Of a stretch of DNA of 64,000 nt, positions 8,376 through 17,406 are shown in pieces; the stretch's first letter is position 1; each line of letters opens with the position of its first letter. The position numbers and the translations under genes are program-made. The stretch is from an uncultured Eubacterium sp. (GTDB lineage Bacteria; Bacillota; Clostridia; Lachnospirales; Lachnospiraceae): the NCBI GenBank assembly GCA_910589595.1, contig CAJUTM010000004.1, positions 62,001 to 126,000 of the forward strand. Reading direction: 5' to 3'. The notes beneath the pieces are model-generated. The model worked only from the letters and a program-made list of their open reading frames with translations, was not told where the DNA came from and ran no database searches.

Positions 8376-9017
8376 CTATCCAATCATTTCCTGAATTTCT
8401 TCCAGCTCCATACGAACCATCAAAAAGATTTCGATTAAACGCGGATTAAAGATACCGCATTTGCCATCCACAATCATATCAAACGCCTCTTCTTTGCTGT
8501 ACGCCGGTTTATAAATGCGCTCGCTAATCAGGGCGTCATAGGCATCCGCCAGACCAACTACCTGCGCGGAAATCGGTATCTCGTCCTTTTTTAAGCCAAT
8601 CGGATAACCCTCTCCGTCAAAGCGCTCGTGATGATACATACATACTTCTGCGCAGCATTGGAAAAGAGAATAATCTTCATCTTCCTCCGACATTGTCTTT
8701 AATATATGCTCAAAAATATGACGGCCCTTTCTCGTGTGATTATTGACAATTTGAATTTCATCAAAAGTAAGCCGGCTCGGTTTTTTCAAAATCCGGTCGG
8801 GTACGGCTATTTTCCCCATATCGTGAAGCATGGCGGCAAAGGCAATTTCCTCGCACCGTTTCTCTGTCAATTGATATTCCGGACAATATTGCATTACTTT
8901 TTCCAATAATACCTCGGTAAGACGACGCACCTTTTCACAATGATGTTCTGCTGAAAAATCTCTGTTTTCAATAATCGAAATCAAGTATTCAATCAATAAT
9001 TCATTTCCTTTTGCCAT
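8376..9017 (-). CDS. HD-domain phosphohydrolase (HD-GYP-like)
   Basis: A 213-residue cytosolic single-domain protein. It shows HLHDMGKIAVPD-type metal-binding HD (AMLHDMGKIAVPD near residue 65), HHERFDGEGYP near 134, the HD-GYP-type segment, and LADAYDALIS near 158. HD-GYP proteins typically hydrolyse c-di-GMP or related dinucleotides; the GYP triad is present here, within GEGYP. There is no sensor domain, so input probably comes from partners. It follows the FapA-like gene by 14 bases and likely shares its promoter at 11705-11734. RBS AAGGAGATG is well placed. Confidence 0.88.
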   Translation of the reverse strand: MAKGNELLIEYLISIIENRDFSAEHHCEKVRRLTEVLLEKVMQYCPEYQLTEKRCEEIAFAAMLHDMGKIAVPDRILKKPSRLTFDEIQIVNNHTRKGRHIFEHILKTMSEEDEDYSLFQCCAEVCMYHHERFDGEGYPIGLKKDEIPISAQVVGLADAYDALISERIYKPAYSKEEAFDMIVDGKCGIFNPRLIEIFLMVRMELEEIQEMIG

Positions 9018-9031
9018 ATTGGTTCATCTCC

Positions 9032-11665
9032 TTATCGCATGATTGGATTTACTTTACTGTCCATTTTCACAAATTCAACGTTATTCATCGTATCTTTTAC
9101 TGAATATAGCTCTGCGTTCATATAGATAAGCGTTCCCGGATATGCCACTCCGGTCACTTTGACTCTGGCGCCCTTTTGTTTCATCAGCCTCAGCATATGT
9201 TCTTCCCTTTCTTTTAAAAGCGCTTTCTTTTGATTTTTTTGAGAATAAATCGCCTTTGTCAGTCGGCCGATAAGGGCGGATACTTTCTCATCCCGCTCTT
9301 TCTGCTCTATAAACCGGTTTAATGCTATCTCGCACGTTTTCATCTCCGCTTCCACTTTATCAATCTTTTTGCCGATTTCCTGATAGGATGTCATATCTTC
9401 TTTGTCAATACCGACTTCCAATACCGTCTTTATCTCTGCGATATTTCCGAGTTTATGACAGGTAATGCCGTTCTTTGCACATGTATAACCGCCGATGATT
9501 ACTCCCTTGCGGCCCTCGACGAGAAGATGTCCTTCCGTGCGCAGCTGGCAGTTCAGTAAGTAACTTGCCCGCACATCCCCTTTGGAGCGCAGCGTCACCG
9601 TCTCAAAAAACTGTCCCGTAATACTCCCCTCTGCGGATATCTCGGCAACTCCCTGCCCCTGACAGCCTTTGCGGATAACGACATCTTTGCCGGCCGATAT
9701 ATGACAGCCCTCGCAATGCCCGTCAATAACTATATTTCCGGTAGCCGTCACGGAAAAGCCCGCTTCCACATTCCCCATAACATTGACGTCGCCGTTAAAA
9801 TTGATATTACCTGTGGAGGCGTCTACATTGCCGGATACTGTGTAGAGGTTGCGGATATTTATTTTTCCGTCTAATTCATCCAGTTCAATAATCCCGTCCA
9901 TCTGGGAATAATACTTCTTTTTGTCTTCGGATACGGAGAACCCCTGTCCGCGCAGCGGAGCCAGTTCTTTACCTTTTTTCGGTGAAATCAGTTTTCCCGT
10001 CACATCATAGCCGAACATACCGACGGTAGCCGGCTTATATTCCGCTATCAGTTTGTCCTTTTCCACGGATTCAAACAGCGTCATATTTTTGTAATCCACG
10101 GAGCCATCCTCCAATACCCGCGGCTTTCTGTCAAGCTTCTTGCGGAAATAATAGGTAAACTCGCCGTTTTCCCCATTTACCGCCTCTTTCCCCTCGGCAA
10201 TGACTACCGGTTTATCATATGTTTTATTATCAAGCATTGCTTTAATCCGGTTGCGCGAAATTCCCTGTTTGACATCCCGATTCTTCAACAACAACATAAT
10301 ATCAGATACTTCCAGCTTCTCCAGCTTCTTTCTCAATATATCTTTGACCTGTGAAAAATCAATGGAAACAGACATCTTGTCTTCGCTAACTACGATACAG
10401 GCGTCAAATGCCATGTCCAGCGTTTCATCGGCTTCTCCATCCTCTTCGGTCTTGCCCGTCTCTCCGATATTTTCAAAAATCTCATCCGTCTCTTCGGTTT
10501 CTGTTTCATCTGCCGGCTTTTCTATGTAATCTGTTTTCTTCGCACCCTGCTCTGCTTCTTTTTCCTCTCTTCTGGTCTCTTCGTCCTCATCATTCCCGCT
10601 TAGCAGCGTATTCTGCAGCGCCTGTGACACCTCTGCGGTCAACACAGCCCCTTCATTTTGTATGCGCTTGCGTATCTCTTCCATTTCTTCCGGTTCATAG
10701 TACAGTTTTGCATACGGGGAGACGTCCACCCCCTCCACTACGCCTTTCCGTATCACTTCCATCTGACGCGGGGTAAACTCCGGATTGGCAAACTGCGAGA
10801 CATCCACTCCCTGCTCCAGACCGTAGCGGATTTCCCTCATCTGAAACCAGTTATATTCCTGCTTTGCATATTTTGAGACATCGAGTTTCTTTTTTAAGCC
10901 TGTGATTATTTCCTGTAACTGCACTCCGTGAAACTCAATCTTCAAATACGGCGACAGGTTGACACCGCTTTCAAACGCATTATTTATCTGCATGAGCTGT
11001 TCCGCATTATATCCCTGTTTTAAGTAGCCGATAATATCGTTTTTCAGCTTTATTCCCCGATGAATCTCCGTCAGCACTTTGCCGGTATAGCCCTTTTCGG
11101 CATAAGGAACCAAATTCACATTATCCAGAAGTCCCTTGCGGATGGCGCACATCGTCGGATGTTTATACTTCGGACTGGCATAGCAGGATACATCCAGCTT
11201 ATCCTCCAGTCCGAGACGAATCTCTTTCATCTGAAACCAGTCGAATTCCGTCGTCGCATATTGGGAAACATCAATGCCATGCTTCAATCCCTTGCGTATC
11301 TCCCTCATCTGCGGCGCCAGAAAAGCCGTATTTTTATATTGGGAAATATCAAGTCCATCTTTTAAACCGAGGCGAATCTCATTGCACTGCAGCCAGTCAA
11401 ACCCCTTTTCCAAATAAGTTCTCATGTCAAATCCGGTCTCCATTGAGACGCGGACTTCCTCCATCTCCATCCAGCTTTTCTTGGAATCGAGATAGGCGGA
11501 AACGTCAATTCCACTCTCTAATCCTATGCGAATCTGTTCCAATTGCAATACATCCAAAGAAAGACGGCGATATTTCTCAACATCGCCGCCTGCTTTTTTG
11601 CATAACAATAACTCCTTCTCATAATTCTTCTGTTTTATTTCCGAATCTATCTCATGTCTTTTCAT
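9032..11665 (-). CDS. FapA/DUF342-domain protein with N-terminal 26-residue repeats
   Basis: 877 residues. Residues about 20-320 consist of eleven full copies and a partial copy of a 26-residue helical unit, consensus QMxEIRxGLexGvDVSqYa. An acidic low-complexity linker rich in E, K, D and T follows (about 335-405). The C-terminal half matches the FapA/DUF342 family: a beta-helical stretch of FNGDVNVMGNVEAGFSVTATG type with repeated GNI/VVI turns, then a coiled coil and a small beta end domain. Family members are linked to polymer or cell-surface roles, without a firm biochemical function. A reading extending to 11770 would cover its own promoter, so the ATG at 11665 with AGGGG upstream is used. 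It is co-transcribed with the HD protein. Confidence 0.8.
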   Translation of the reverse strand: MKRHEIDSEIKQKNYEKELLLCKKAGGDVEKYRRLSLDVLQLEQIRIGLESGIDVSAYLDSKKSWMEMEEVRVSMETGFDMRTYLEKGFDWLQCNEIRLGLKDGLDISQYKNTAFLAPQMREIRKGLKHGIDVSQYATTEFDWFQMKEIRLGLEDKLDVSCYASPKYKHPTMCAIRKGLLDNVNLVPYAEKGYTGKVLTEIHRGIKLKNDIIGYLKQGYNAEQLMQINNAFESGVNLSPYLKIEFHGVQLQEIITGLKKKLDVSKYAKQEYNWFQMREIRYGLEQGVDVSQFANPEFTPRQMEVIRKGVVEGVDVSPYAKLYYEPEEMEEIRKRIQNEGAVLTAEVSQALQNTLLSGNDEDEETRREEKEAEQGAKKTDYIEKPADETETEETDEIFENIGETGKTEEDGEADETLDMAFDACIVVSEDKMSVSIDFSQVKDILRKKLEKLEVSDIMLLLKNRDVKQGISRNRIKAMLDNKTYDKPVVIAEGKEAVNGENGEFTYYFRKKLDRKPRVLEDGSVDYKNMTLFESVEKDKLIAEYKPATVGMFGYDVTGKLISPKKGKELAPLRGQGFSVSEDKKKYYSQMDGIIELDELDGKINIRNLYTVSGNVDASTGNINFNGDVNVMGNVEAGFSVTATGNIVIDGHCEGCHISAGKDVVIRKGCQGQGVAEISAEGSITGQFFETVTLRSKGDVRASYLLNCQLRTEGHLLVEGRKGVIIGGYTCAKNGITCHKLGNIAEIKTVLEVGIDKEDMTSYQEIGKKIDKVEAEMKTCEIALNRFIEQKERDEKVSALIGRLTKAIYSQKNQKKALLKEREEHMLRLMKQKGARVKVTGVAYPGTLIYMNAELYSVKDTMNNVEFVKMDSKVNPIMR

Positions 11666-11704
11666 ACCATCAATCCCCTCTGAGACGCACACAATGATAC
11701 TTAA

Positions 11705-11734
11705 ATTATACCGAATGATGGTAACTTTTGTCAA
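11705..11734 (-). promoter_or_regulatory. Sigma-A promoter of the FapA-like/HD operon
   Basis: TTGACA (11729-11734) and TATAAT (11705-11710), 18-base spacer, on the minus strand, about 40 bases before the chosen start and 17 bases after the spoIVA stop. Confidence 0.85.
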
Positions 11735-11750
11735 CCAAAACAGACGATTT

Positions 11751-13226
11751 CTATATAATAATGCAGACAAGTCCGCCGTTTGAATCGTTCACCACTTTTT
11801 GTATGGTATCCTGAAGTTTTACCTGACTTTCTTCGGTCAGGCGGTTTACTTTTGAATTGATTCCCTCTTCTACTAATTGCCGTATCGTCTTGCCAAATAT
11901 ATTGGTGTCAAAAATACCGTCGGGATTCTCCCTGCCGTTCTGGCTGATGTAATGTATCAAATCCTGCGCCTGTTCTTCGCTGCCGACAATCGGCGCGATT
12001 TCTGTCTCTATATTCGCCTGTATCAGATGAAGCGAAGGGCAGCTTGCTTTTATTTTTACTCCGTATTTATTTCCGTGTCGGATAAGTTCCGGGTCGGCAA
12101 TCTGGATTTCTTTCTCTTCCGGCGGTACGATGCCATACCCTTTTCCTTTCACCTGACTGCATGCCATCGCGATTGATTCATACTCATTTTTCTTGCTGGA
12201 TAATTCGCGCAGTGTGGCAATCAAATCAAATTCGCCCTCAATCGTCGTTCCCACCATCTCGCTGAGAATTTCATAATAGTAACTGTCTTCAAAATCCAGC
12301 ACTAAATTGACGATTCCGTTTTCCATCTGCTTATCCCTTATGTATATCTCTTTTAGATAAGGCGCTTCCCATGCAACCGATTCCTGTGAAACATCTTTCA
12401 TTGTCCGTATTTTCGATAAAACTTCCCTGCACTGTGCAACTAAATCCTGTTTTAACCAATTATCCATTGTCAAAAACTCCACCCATTTTGGCACTAAGAA
12501 ATTAATGCGGGTAATCGGAAAATCTGCCAACAACTGTTCCATAATGGAAAACGCCTCCTCGCGATTCATATTTCTGCAATTTACCGGTACAACCGTCTTC
12601 CCAAATTTCTGCTCCATCTGCTGCTTGCGGAGCATTGTCTCCTCCGAAGCCGGATTTACCGTATTGAGAAGAATAATGTATGGTTTGCCGACTTTGTTGC
12701 ATTCATTAACGGTTTGTTGCAATGCCTCCTCAAAATTTTCTGCCGCAATATCGCCAAACGAGCCGTCCGTGGTAACAATAACGCCGATATTGGAATGTTC
12801 ACGGATAACCTTTTCCGTCCCCATCGCCGCCGCTCTGGAAAATGGCATTTCCTCTTCCGACCACGGCGTCTTTACCATCCTCATCTTTTCTCCCTCGGCA
12901 AAACCGGTCGCCTCCGGCACAAGAAAACCGACGCAATCGACCAGACGGATTTTGGCAATTTCCTGTCCGGAAAAATGGATGGTTACAGCATCTTTCGGCA
13001 CAAATTTCGGCTCTGTCGTCATTATCGTCTTGCCATCTGCGGACTGTGGCAGTTCGTCAATCGTACGCTCCTTTTCATTATCATCCTTCATCTCCGGCAA
13101 CACGACAAGCTCCATAAACCGTTTGATAAAGGTGGATTTTCCGGTTCGCACCGGCCCTACAACACCGAGATAAATCTCGCCTCCGGTGCGTTTTCCCATA
13201 TCCTGATATACATTATATTTGTCCAT
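11751..13226 (-). CDS. spoIVA: Stage IV sporulation protein A, spore-coat basement ATPase
   Basis: Mother-cell ATPase that polymerises on the outer forespore membrane and anchors the coat. The protein is 491 residues, as in Bacillus. The N-terminus MDKYNVYQDMGKRTGGEIYL and Walker A GPVRTGKST (about residue 24) are conserved, with the switch and Walker B regions IRLVDCVGF and VTTDGSFGDI downstream. The C-terminus ends in the expected short hydrophobic tail NGGLVCIII. The ATG at 13226 has AAGGGGG upstream; a longer reading to 13265 has no RBS. A sigma-E-like promoter sits 55-80 bases upstream. It is direct evidence for an endospore former. Confidence 0.98.
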   Translation of the reverse strand: MDKYNVYQDMGKRTGGEIYLGVVGPVRTGKSTFIKRFMELVVLPEMKDDNEKERTIDELPQSADGKTIMTTEPKFVPKDAVTIHFSGQEIAKIRLVDCVGFLVPEATGFAEGEKMRMVKTPWSEEEMPFSRAAAMGTEKVIREHSNIGVIVTTDGSFGDIAAENFEEALQQTVNECNKVGKPYIILLNTVNPASEETMLRKQQMEQKFGKTVVPVNCRNMNREEAFSIMEQLLADFPITRINFLVPKWVEFLTMDNWLKQDLVAQCREVLSKIRTMKDVSQESVAWEAPYLKEIYIRDKQMENGIVNLVLDFEDSYYYEILSEMVGTTIEGEFDLIATLRELSSKKNEYESIAMACSQVKGKGYGIVPPEEKEIQIADPELIRHGNKYGVKIKASCPSLHLIQANIETEIAPIVGSEEQAQDLIHYISQNGRENPDGIFDTNIFGKTIRQLVEEGINSKVNRLTEESQVKLQDTIQKVVNDSNGGLVCIII

Positions 13227-13280
13227 AAAAAAATCCCCCTTGCTATAGTGGAGGCACATTTGCATCTGCCTTACTGCTAC

Positions 13281-13309
13281 ACTATATGCAGGGGGGATTT
13301 AAAATATTC
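13281..13309 (-). promoter_or_regulatory. Sigma-E-type promoter of spoIVA
   Basis: GAATATT (13303-13309) and CATATAGT (13281-13288) on the minus strand, 14-base spacer. The Bacillus sigma-E consensus is KMATATT-N14/15-CATACAMT. The placement before spoIVA, a sigma-E gene in Bacillus, supports it. Confidence 0.75.
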
Positions 13310-13328
13310 AATTAAATACCGGCAGCGG

Positions 13329-14390
13329 TTATTCTTTTAATTTTGCATTATTCTTTAAAACTTCTAAAATCTTCTTTGCTTTTAAATTAAAAGAAATAAA
13401 ATCTTCCAATGTCTGCGCACCTTTGTAATATTCGTCAAACGACTTGCGGTAAGCAGTCTCGTCCTGACCGGACTGGGAGCAGGCCACTTTGATTTCTTCC
13501 TTGATATCCTTATCCGAAATCTCGATTTCTTCCTGTTGGGCAATCGCCTCGACTGCCAGAACCTGTTTTAACTGATTTTCCACCGCTTCTTTCAGATAGC
13601 TCTCTTTGTCCATATTATACATGGCAAGCATATCTTCTACTTTCATGCCGCTCTGCTTAGCCTGCAGCTCCAAATCGTTACTGATGATGGTTTTCCATTT
13701 CTCTTTCAGCGATTCCGGCGACTCTTTCAGCTTAACATCTTTCATTAAAGTCTCAAACGCGGTATAACCGGCATTGGTTTTCTTCGTCTCCGCCAGTTTC
13801 TTTTTCGTATTCTCTTTGTATTCGGCAACCGTCTTATACTCGGTGTTCTTGGCAACAAAAGCGTCGTCAAACGTTGCCTCTTTGGAAATATAATTTAGTT
13901 TCAGGGTAAAGACAACATTTTGGCCGGCAAGCGACTTCTCGTGATAATCTTTCGGGAACTTCATCTTCGCATTCTTTTTCTCCCCGACTTTCATACCGAT
14001 AATCGCGTCGTCAAACCCCTCTATCATGTTCGAACTGCCGAGGGTAATCGTCTGGTCTTCCGCTGTTCCGCCGTCGAATTTTTTGCCGCCCTTTTTACCG
14101 GAATAGTCAATATTAACCGTATCGCCTTTCTTACAGGTTCCCTTTTTCACCTGAAGCTTATTTTTGTCGAGCAGTTCCTGTATCGCTTCCTGCACTTCTT
14201 CGTCCTTGACGGTACAGTCTACTTCAACGCCTTTATAATCATTCATTGAGACGCACTCAACGGGATTATAGTCAAGTTTATCTTTCCCCATTATCAATTC
14301 TTTGACACTTACTTTATCCGGCAAAGAACATCCGGATACTACGGTTGTCAGTGCCAGCGCTAATGCTATGGCCTTATATCCTCTTTTCAA
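13329..14390 (-). CDS. Lipoprotein peptidyl-prolyl isomerase, trigger-factor-like (FKBP domain)
   Basis: 353 residues. The signal peptide ends in a lipobox VVSGC (Cys21), so it is a surface lipoprotein. About residues 75-175 form an FKBP-type domain (KKGDTVNIDYSGKKGGKKFD, then MIEGFDDAIIGMKVGEKK). The C-terminal helical half (175-353) resembles the trigger-factor C-terminal chaperone region. It is expected to fold secreted proteins outside the membrane, a role like PrsA. Trigger factor itself lacks a signal peptide, so this is a separate exported family. Its own extended -10 promoter lies just upstream. RBS GGAGG precedes the ATG. Confidence 0.9.
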   Translation of the reverse strand: MKRGYKAIALALALTTVVSGCSLPDKVSVKELIMGKDKLDYNPVECVSMNDYKGVEVDCTVKDEEVQEAIQELLDKNKLQVKKGTCKKGDTVNIDYSGKKGGKKFDGGTAEDQTITLGSSNMIEGFDDAIIGMKVGEKKNAKMKFPKDYHEKSLAGQNVVFTLKLNYISKEATFDDAFVAKNTEYKTVAEYKENTKKKLAETKKTNAGYTAFETLMKDVKLKESPESLKEKWKTIISNDLELQAKQSGMKVEDMLAMYNMDKESYLKEAVENQLKQVLAVEAIAQQEEIEISDKDIKEEIKVACSQSGQDETAYRKSFDEYYKGAQTLEDFISFNLKAKKILEVLKNNAKLKE

Positions 14391-14435
14391 CTTCGTAATC
14401 CTCCTTAAAAGTAAAGTTTATATTATATTCTGTTA

Positions 14436-14444
14436 ATTATAGCA
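14436..14444 (-). promoter_or_regulatory. Extended -10 promoter of the lipoprotein foldase
   Basis: TGCTATAAT on the minus strand, about 46 bases before the start. The -35 region is only T-rich, so it relies on the extended -10. Confidence 0.6.
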
Positions 14445-14535
14445 CACTACGCCAAAAATAAAAAGTGATTTTTTGATGTCTTGTCCGCAAGCCGCAGCAG
14501 CAACATTTCTTCTCTGTTAAACCGCCGGTATCCTG

Positions 14536-14628
14536 CTAACCAAAAAGCAGGCCCAGCATACTCCACGATTCCATAATCTGCCAGAAAAACAAAGCAACGG
14601 ACAGAATCAGACAGCCTACCGCTCTCAT
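14536..14628 (-). CDS. Candidate 30-residue hydrophobic membrane peptide
   Basis: An ATG at 14628, nine bases after AGGAGG, opens a 30-codon frame: a basic start (MRAVG) followed by an almost wholly apolar helix (LILSVALFFWQIM, then SWSMLGLLFG). It lies 40 bases after smpB on the same strand and would be its downstream partner. An overlapping frame from the ATG at 14632, five bases from the same AGGAGG, encodes 61 residues to 14447 with mixed composition. Only one is likely used. The single-helix character of the shorter frame favours a small membrane protein, but no homologue is recognised. Confidence 0.35.
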   Translation of the reverse strand: MRAVGCLILSVALFFWQIMESWSMLGLLFG

Positions 14629-14668
14629 TCATTTGTTCCTCCTGTCTCTTCATCCGCTTGTCTGACAA

Positions 14669-15136
14669 TTACAGATTTTTAATCTTGAACTCCCGTTCCG
14701 CCGCACGCCGCTGGTCTTTTTTGGCAATGTCCTGCCGCTTATCGTACAATTTTTTACCTTTTGCCAAACCTATCTCAACTTTAACAAGGCTTCCCTTAAA
14801 ATATACGCTCAACGGCACTAACGTGAACCCCTTTTGATTTATTTTCCCTATCAGTTTGCGTATCTCGCTCTTGTGCAGCAAAAGTTTGCGCACACGCAGG
14901 GAATCCCTGTTAAAAATATTTCCTTTCTCATACGGACTGACATGCATGCCATAAATCTGCACTTCATTATTCTTATCAATACGGACAAAGGCTTCTTTAA
15001 TGCTGCAATGCCCCTGACGGATGGATTTCACTTCCGTTCCGAACAGTTCAATGCCGGCCTCATATTTTTCCTCAATAAAGTAATCATGCCACGCCTTTTT
15101 ATTGCTGGCAATCAATTTTTTCGTATCTTTTCCCAT
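14669..15136 (-). CDS. smpB: SsrA-binding protein SmpB
   Basis: Partner of tmRNA in trans-translation, rescuing stalled ribosomes. At 155 residues it is normal. The OB-fold core shows NKKAWHDYFIEEKYEAGIEL, TEVKSIRQG, MHVSPYEKG and GLAKGKKLYDKRQ, and the basic C-terminal tail KDQRRAAEREFKIKN enters the decoding site. It follows rnr by 17 bases, a conserved pairing since RNase R degrades tagged mRNAs. The ssrA RNA gene often found next to smpB is not in the 278 bases downstream. Confidence 0.98.
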   Translation of the reverse strand: MGKDTKKLIASNKKAWHDYFIEEKYEAGIELFGTEVKSIRQGHCSIKEAFVRIDKNNEVQIYGMHVSPYEKGNIFNRDSLRVRKLLLHKSEIRKLIGKINQKGFTLVPLSVYFKGSLVKVEIGLAKGKKLYDKRQDIAKKDQRRAAEREFKIKNL

Positions 15137-15153
15137 AGTTCCTCCAAATCCCT

Positions 15154-17301
15154 CTATTGTTCCGTCACTTCGTTCATCATAACAAAATCAATCGTTCCCG
15201 TCAACTTATCGGCACGCACGACCTGAACCTGAACGCTCTGTCCCATGCGGTAGATTCTGCCGCTGTCATGCCCTCTCACACAATACTTTTCTTCCTCAAA
15301 ATCGTAGCGGTCGTCTGTCATGTCCGCCAGCCGCACCATCCCCTCCACGGTATTCGGCAGTTCCACATAGACGCCCCACGAGGTGACGCCGCTGACAATT
15401 CCCGAAAAACTGCAGCCGATATAATCTTCCATATATTCGGCTTTCTTTATCTTCTCCACTTCCCGCTCCGCCTCATCGGCCCGACGTTCACAGTCGCTGC
15501 ACGATTTTGCCCGCGCCGGCAGCAAATCCGCATAGTGCGCGTAGCGCTTATCGGTTATGCCATGACGCAGGTTTTCTTTGATAATACGGTGTATCTGCAA
15601 ATCAGGGTAACGCCGGATTGGCGACGTAAAATGGCAGTAATACTGTGTCGCCAGACCGAAATGTCCGCTGTTTACCGTTGAATACTGCGCCCTTTTCATC
15701 GCACGCAGCGTCAGACGGCTGAGAAAGGCTTCCTCCTGCGTTCCCTCGATTTCTTCAATCAGTTTTTGAATTTCGTGGGGATGGACTTCTTCTTTCCCGA
15801 CTTTGATATGATGTCCAAAACCCGCGGTCATCCGCGCCAAATCCTGAATTTTTTCCAACTCCGGATAATCGTGCGTGCGGTACAGAAAAGGGATATCCAG
15901 CCAGAAATATTCTTCCGCCACAGTCTGATTGGCGGCCAGCATAAATTCCTCTATTATCTTTGTCGCAATGTTGCGCTCATACGGACAGATATCTGTGGGA
16001 TGTCCGTTCTCATCTAACAGTATCTTACATTCCGGAAAATCAAAATCAATGGAACCCTTTGCTTTGCGGTTTCCACGCAGTAAAAGAGCCAGTTCCTCCA
16101 TCGTCTCAAACATCGGAATCAGGGTTTGATATCTCTCACATGTCTCTGGTTTATGGTTGCTCAGAATATCGTTGACATCTTTATAACTCATTCGCTCCGT
16201 CACATTTACAAGCGTCTCGGCAATGCGGTGCGAAACTATCTGCCCTTTTTCATTCATCGTCATAAAACAACTGAGTGCCAGCCTGTCTTCTCCCTTATTC
16301 AACGAGCAAATACCATTAGATAACTTGTGCGGCAGCATGGGAATAACCCTGTCCGCCAGATATACGCTTGTCCCACGGCCAACGGCTTCTCTATCCAGCG
16401 CGGAGTTCTCCGTCACATAGTGCGACACATCCGCAATGTGAACTCCCAGTTCATATCCGCCATCCTCTCTTTTCTCTATCGTGATGGCATCATCCAAATC
16501 TTTGGCATCCTCGCCGTCAATCGTAACCGTATCCACATGCCGGATATCAACCCGTCCGGCAAATTCCGATGAAGCGACACAATCCGGAACACCGGATACC
16601 TGACTCATTACCGAATCCGAAAACTCTTCCGGCAACCCGAAACTCTTTACAACAGACAGGATATCAACTCCCGGGGCATTGCGGTGCCCGAGAATTTGTA
16701 TGACGTGCCCCTCCGGACTCTTTTCCCCGCCGCCATAATCCGTCAGCCTGACAACGACCTTGTGCCCGTCGACAGCTCCCAGCGTGGCGCCTTTGGGAAT
16801 ATAAATATCCGACTTGAACTTGCCGTTATCCGGTAATACAAAGGTCACGTTCCCGTTTTTGGAGAATGTGCCGACTACCGTTTCCACAGCACGCCGGATA
16901 ACCTGAATGATTTCCCCCTCCTGACGTCTGCCCGCTTTCACGGACTGTGCCGTCTTCCGCACTTTGACGATATCGCCGTGAAAGGCATTTCCACAGGCGT
17001 GCTCCGGAATGAAAATATCTTCCGCAAGTTCTTCCGCACGGACAAAACCAAAACCTCTCTGTGTCGCCATAAATTCGCCGACGACGATATTTTCTTCCGG
17101 CAGGCAAATCAGTCCGCGCCTGTCCAGTGCGATTTTGCCTCTGGCAATTAATTCGTCCAATATATCGTGAAATTCTCCCCGTTCCTTTTTGGGAACGCCT
17201 AGCAAAACTGCCATTTCCTTTATTTTAATGGGATGGTATTCGCTATCTTCCACAAAAGATAAAATCATCTTCTGCCTTTCTTTTCTTATCTCTTCCTGCA
17301 T
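15154..17301 (-). CDS. rnr: Ribonuclease R
   Basis: 3'-5' exoribonuclease of the RNB family, 715 residues. It has an N-terminal winged-helix region (EVAVLLGVPKKERGEF-like), cold-shock/OB domains with TQRGFGFVRAEE, a catalytic RNB domain with the metal-binding acidic cluster DAKDLDDAI, and a C-terminal S1 domain (FSGIVSGVTSWGVYVEL). The ATG at 17301 has AGGAGGG upstream; a frame extending to 17349 crosses an inverted repeat and is rejected. It is the second-last gene of the ftsZ-secG-rnr-smpB unit, degrading structured RNA and working with SmpB/tmRNA. Confidence 0.97.
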   Translation of the reverse strand: MQEEIRKERQKMILSFVEDSEYHPIKIKEMAVLLGVPKKERGEFHDILDELIARGKIALDRRGLICLPEENIVVGEFMATQRGFGFVRAEELAEDIFIPEHACGNAFHGDIVKVRKTAQSVKAGRRQEGEIIQVIRRAVETVVGTFSKNGNVTFVLPDNGKFKSDIYIPKGATLGAVDGHKVVVRLTDYGGGEKSPEGHVIQILGHRNAPGVDILSVVKSFGLPEEFSDSVMSQVSGVPDCVASSEFAGRVDIRHVDTVTIDGEDAKDLDDAITIEKREDGGYELGVHIADVSHYVTENSALDREAVGRGTSVYLADRVIPMLPHKLSNGICSLNKGEDRLALSCFMTMNEKGQIVSHRIAETLVNVTERMSYKDVNDILSNHKPETCERYQTLIPMFETMEELALLLRGNRKAKGSIDFDFPECKILLDENGHPTDICPYERNIATKIIEEFMLAANQTVAEEYFWLDIPFLYRTHDYPELEKIQDLARMTAGFGHHIKVGKEEVHPHEIQKLIEEIEGTQEEAFLSRLTLRAMKRAQYSTVNSGHFGLATQYYCHFTSPIRRYPDLQIHRIIKENLRHGITDKRYAHYADLLPARAKSCSDCERRADEAEREVEKIKKAEYMEDYIGCSFSGIVSGVTSWGVYVELPNTVEGMVRLADMTDDRYDFEEEKYCVRGHDSGRIYRMGQSVQVQVVRADKLTGTIDFVMMNEVTEQ

Positions 17302-17343
17302 GACACCCTCCTTTGAAAAGTATTGCCTTTCGCACAAAATGGA

Positions 17344-17376
17344 AAGCACCCCTTTTCATATCGGAAAGGAGTGCTT
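17344..17376 (-). terminator. Inverted repeat between secG and rnr (attenuator or weak terminator)
   Basis: Arms AAGCAC.CCTTT and AAAGG.GTGCTT pair with one mismatch. On the minus strand only a short, interrupted T run (TTTCCATTTTG) follows, so it may be a partial terminator or mRNA stabiliser lowering rnr-smpB expression relative to ftsZ-secG. Confidence 0.5.
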
Positions 17377-17406
17377 ATCATCGTCATCTTATGTTATTCG
17401 ATTGAT

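Noticed and set aside
11666..11770. Longer reading of the FapA-like gene
   Set aside because: The segment contains that gene's own TTGACA/TATAAT promoter and part of the spoIVA 3' end; AGGGG precedes the ATG at 11665.
14447..14632. 61-residue frame overlapping the small membrane peptide
   Set aside because: It shares the same RBS, but composition is mixed and no domain is seen; kept only as the alternative to the 30-residue peptide.
14391..14668. tmRNA (ssrA) gene after smpB
   Set aside because: The 278-base gap shows no tRNA-like ends, CCA or tag-peptide frame and is too short for a usual ssrA.
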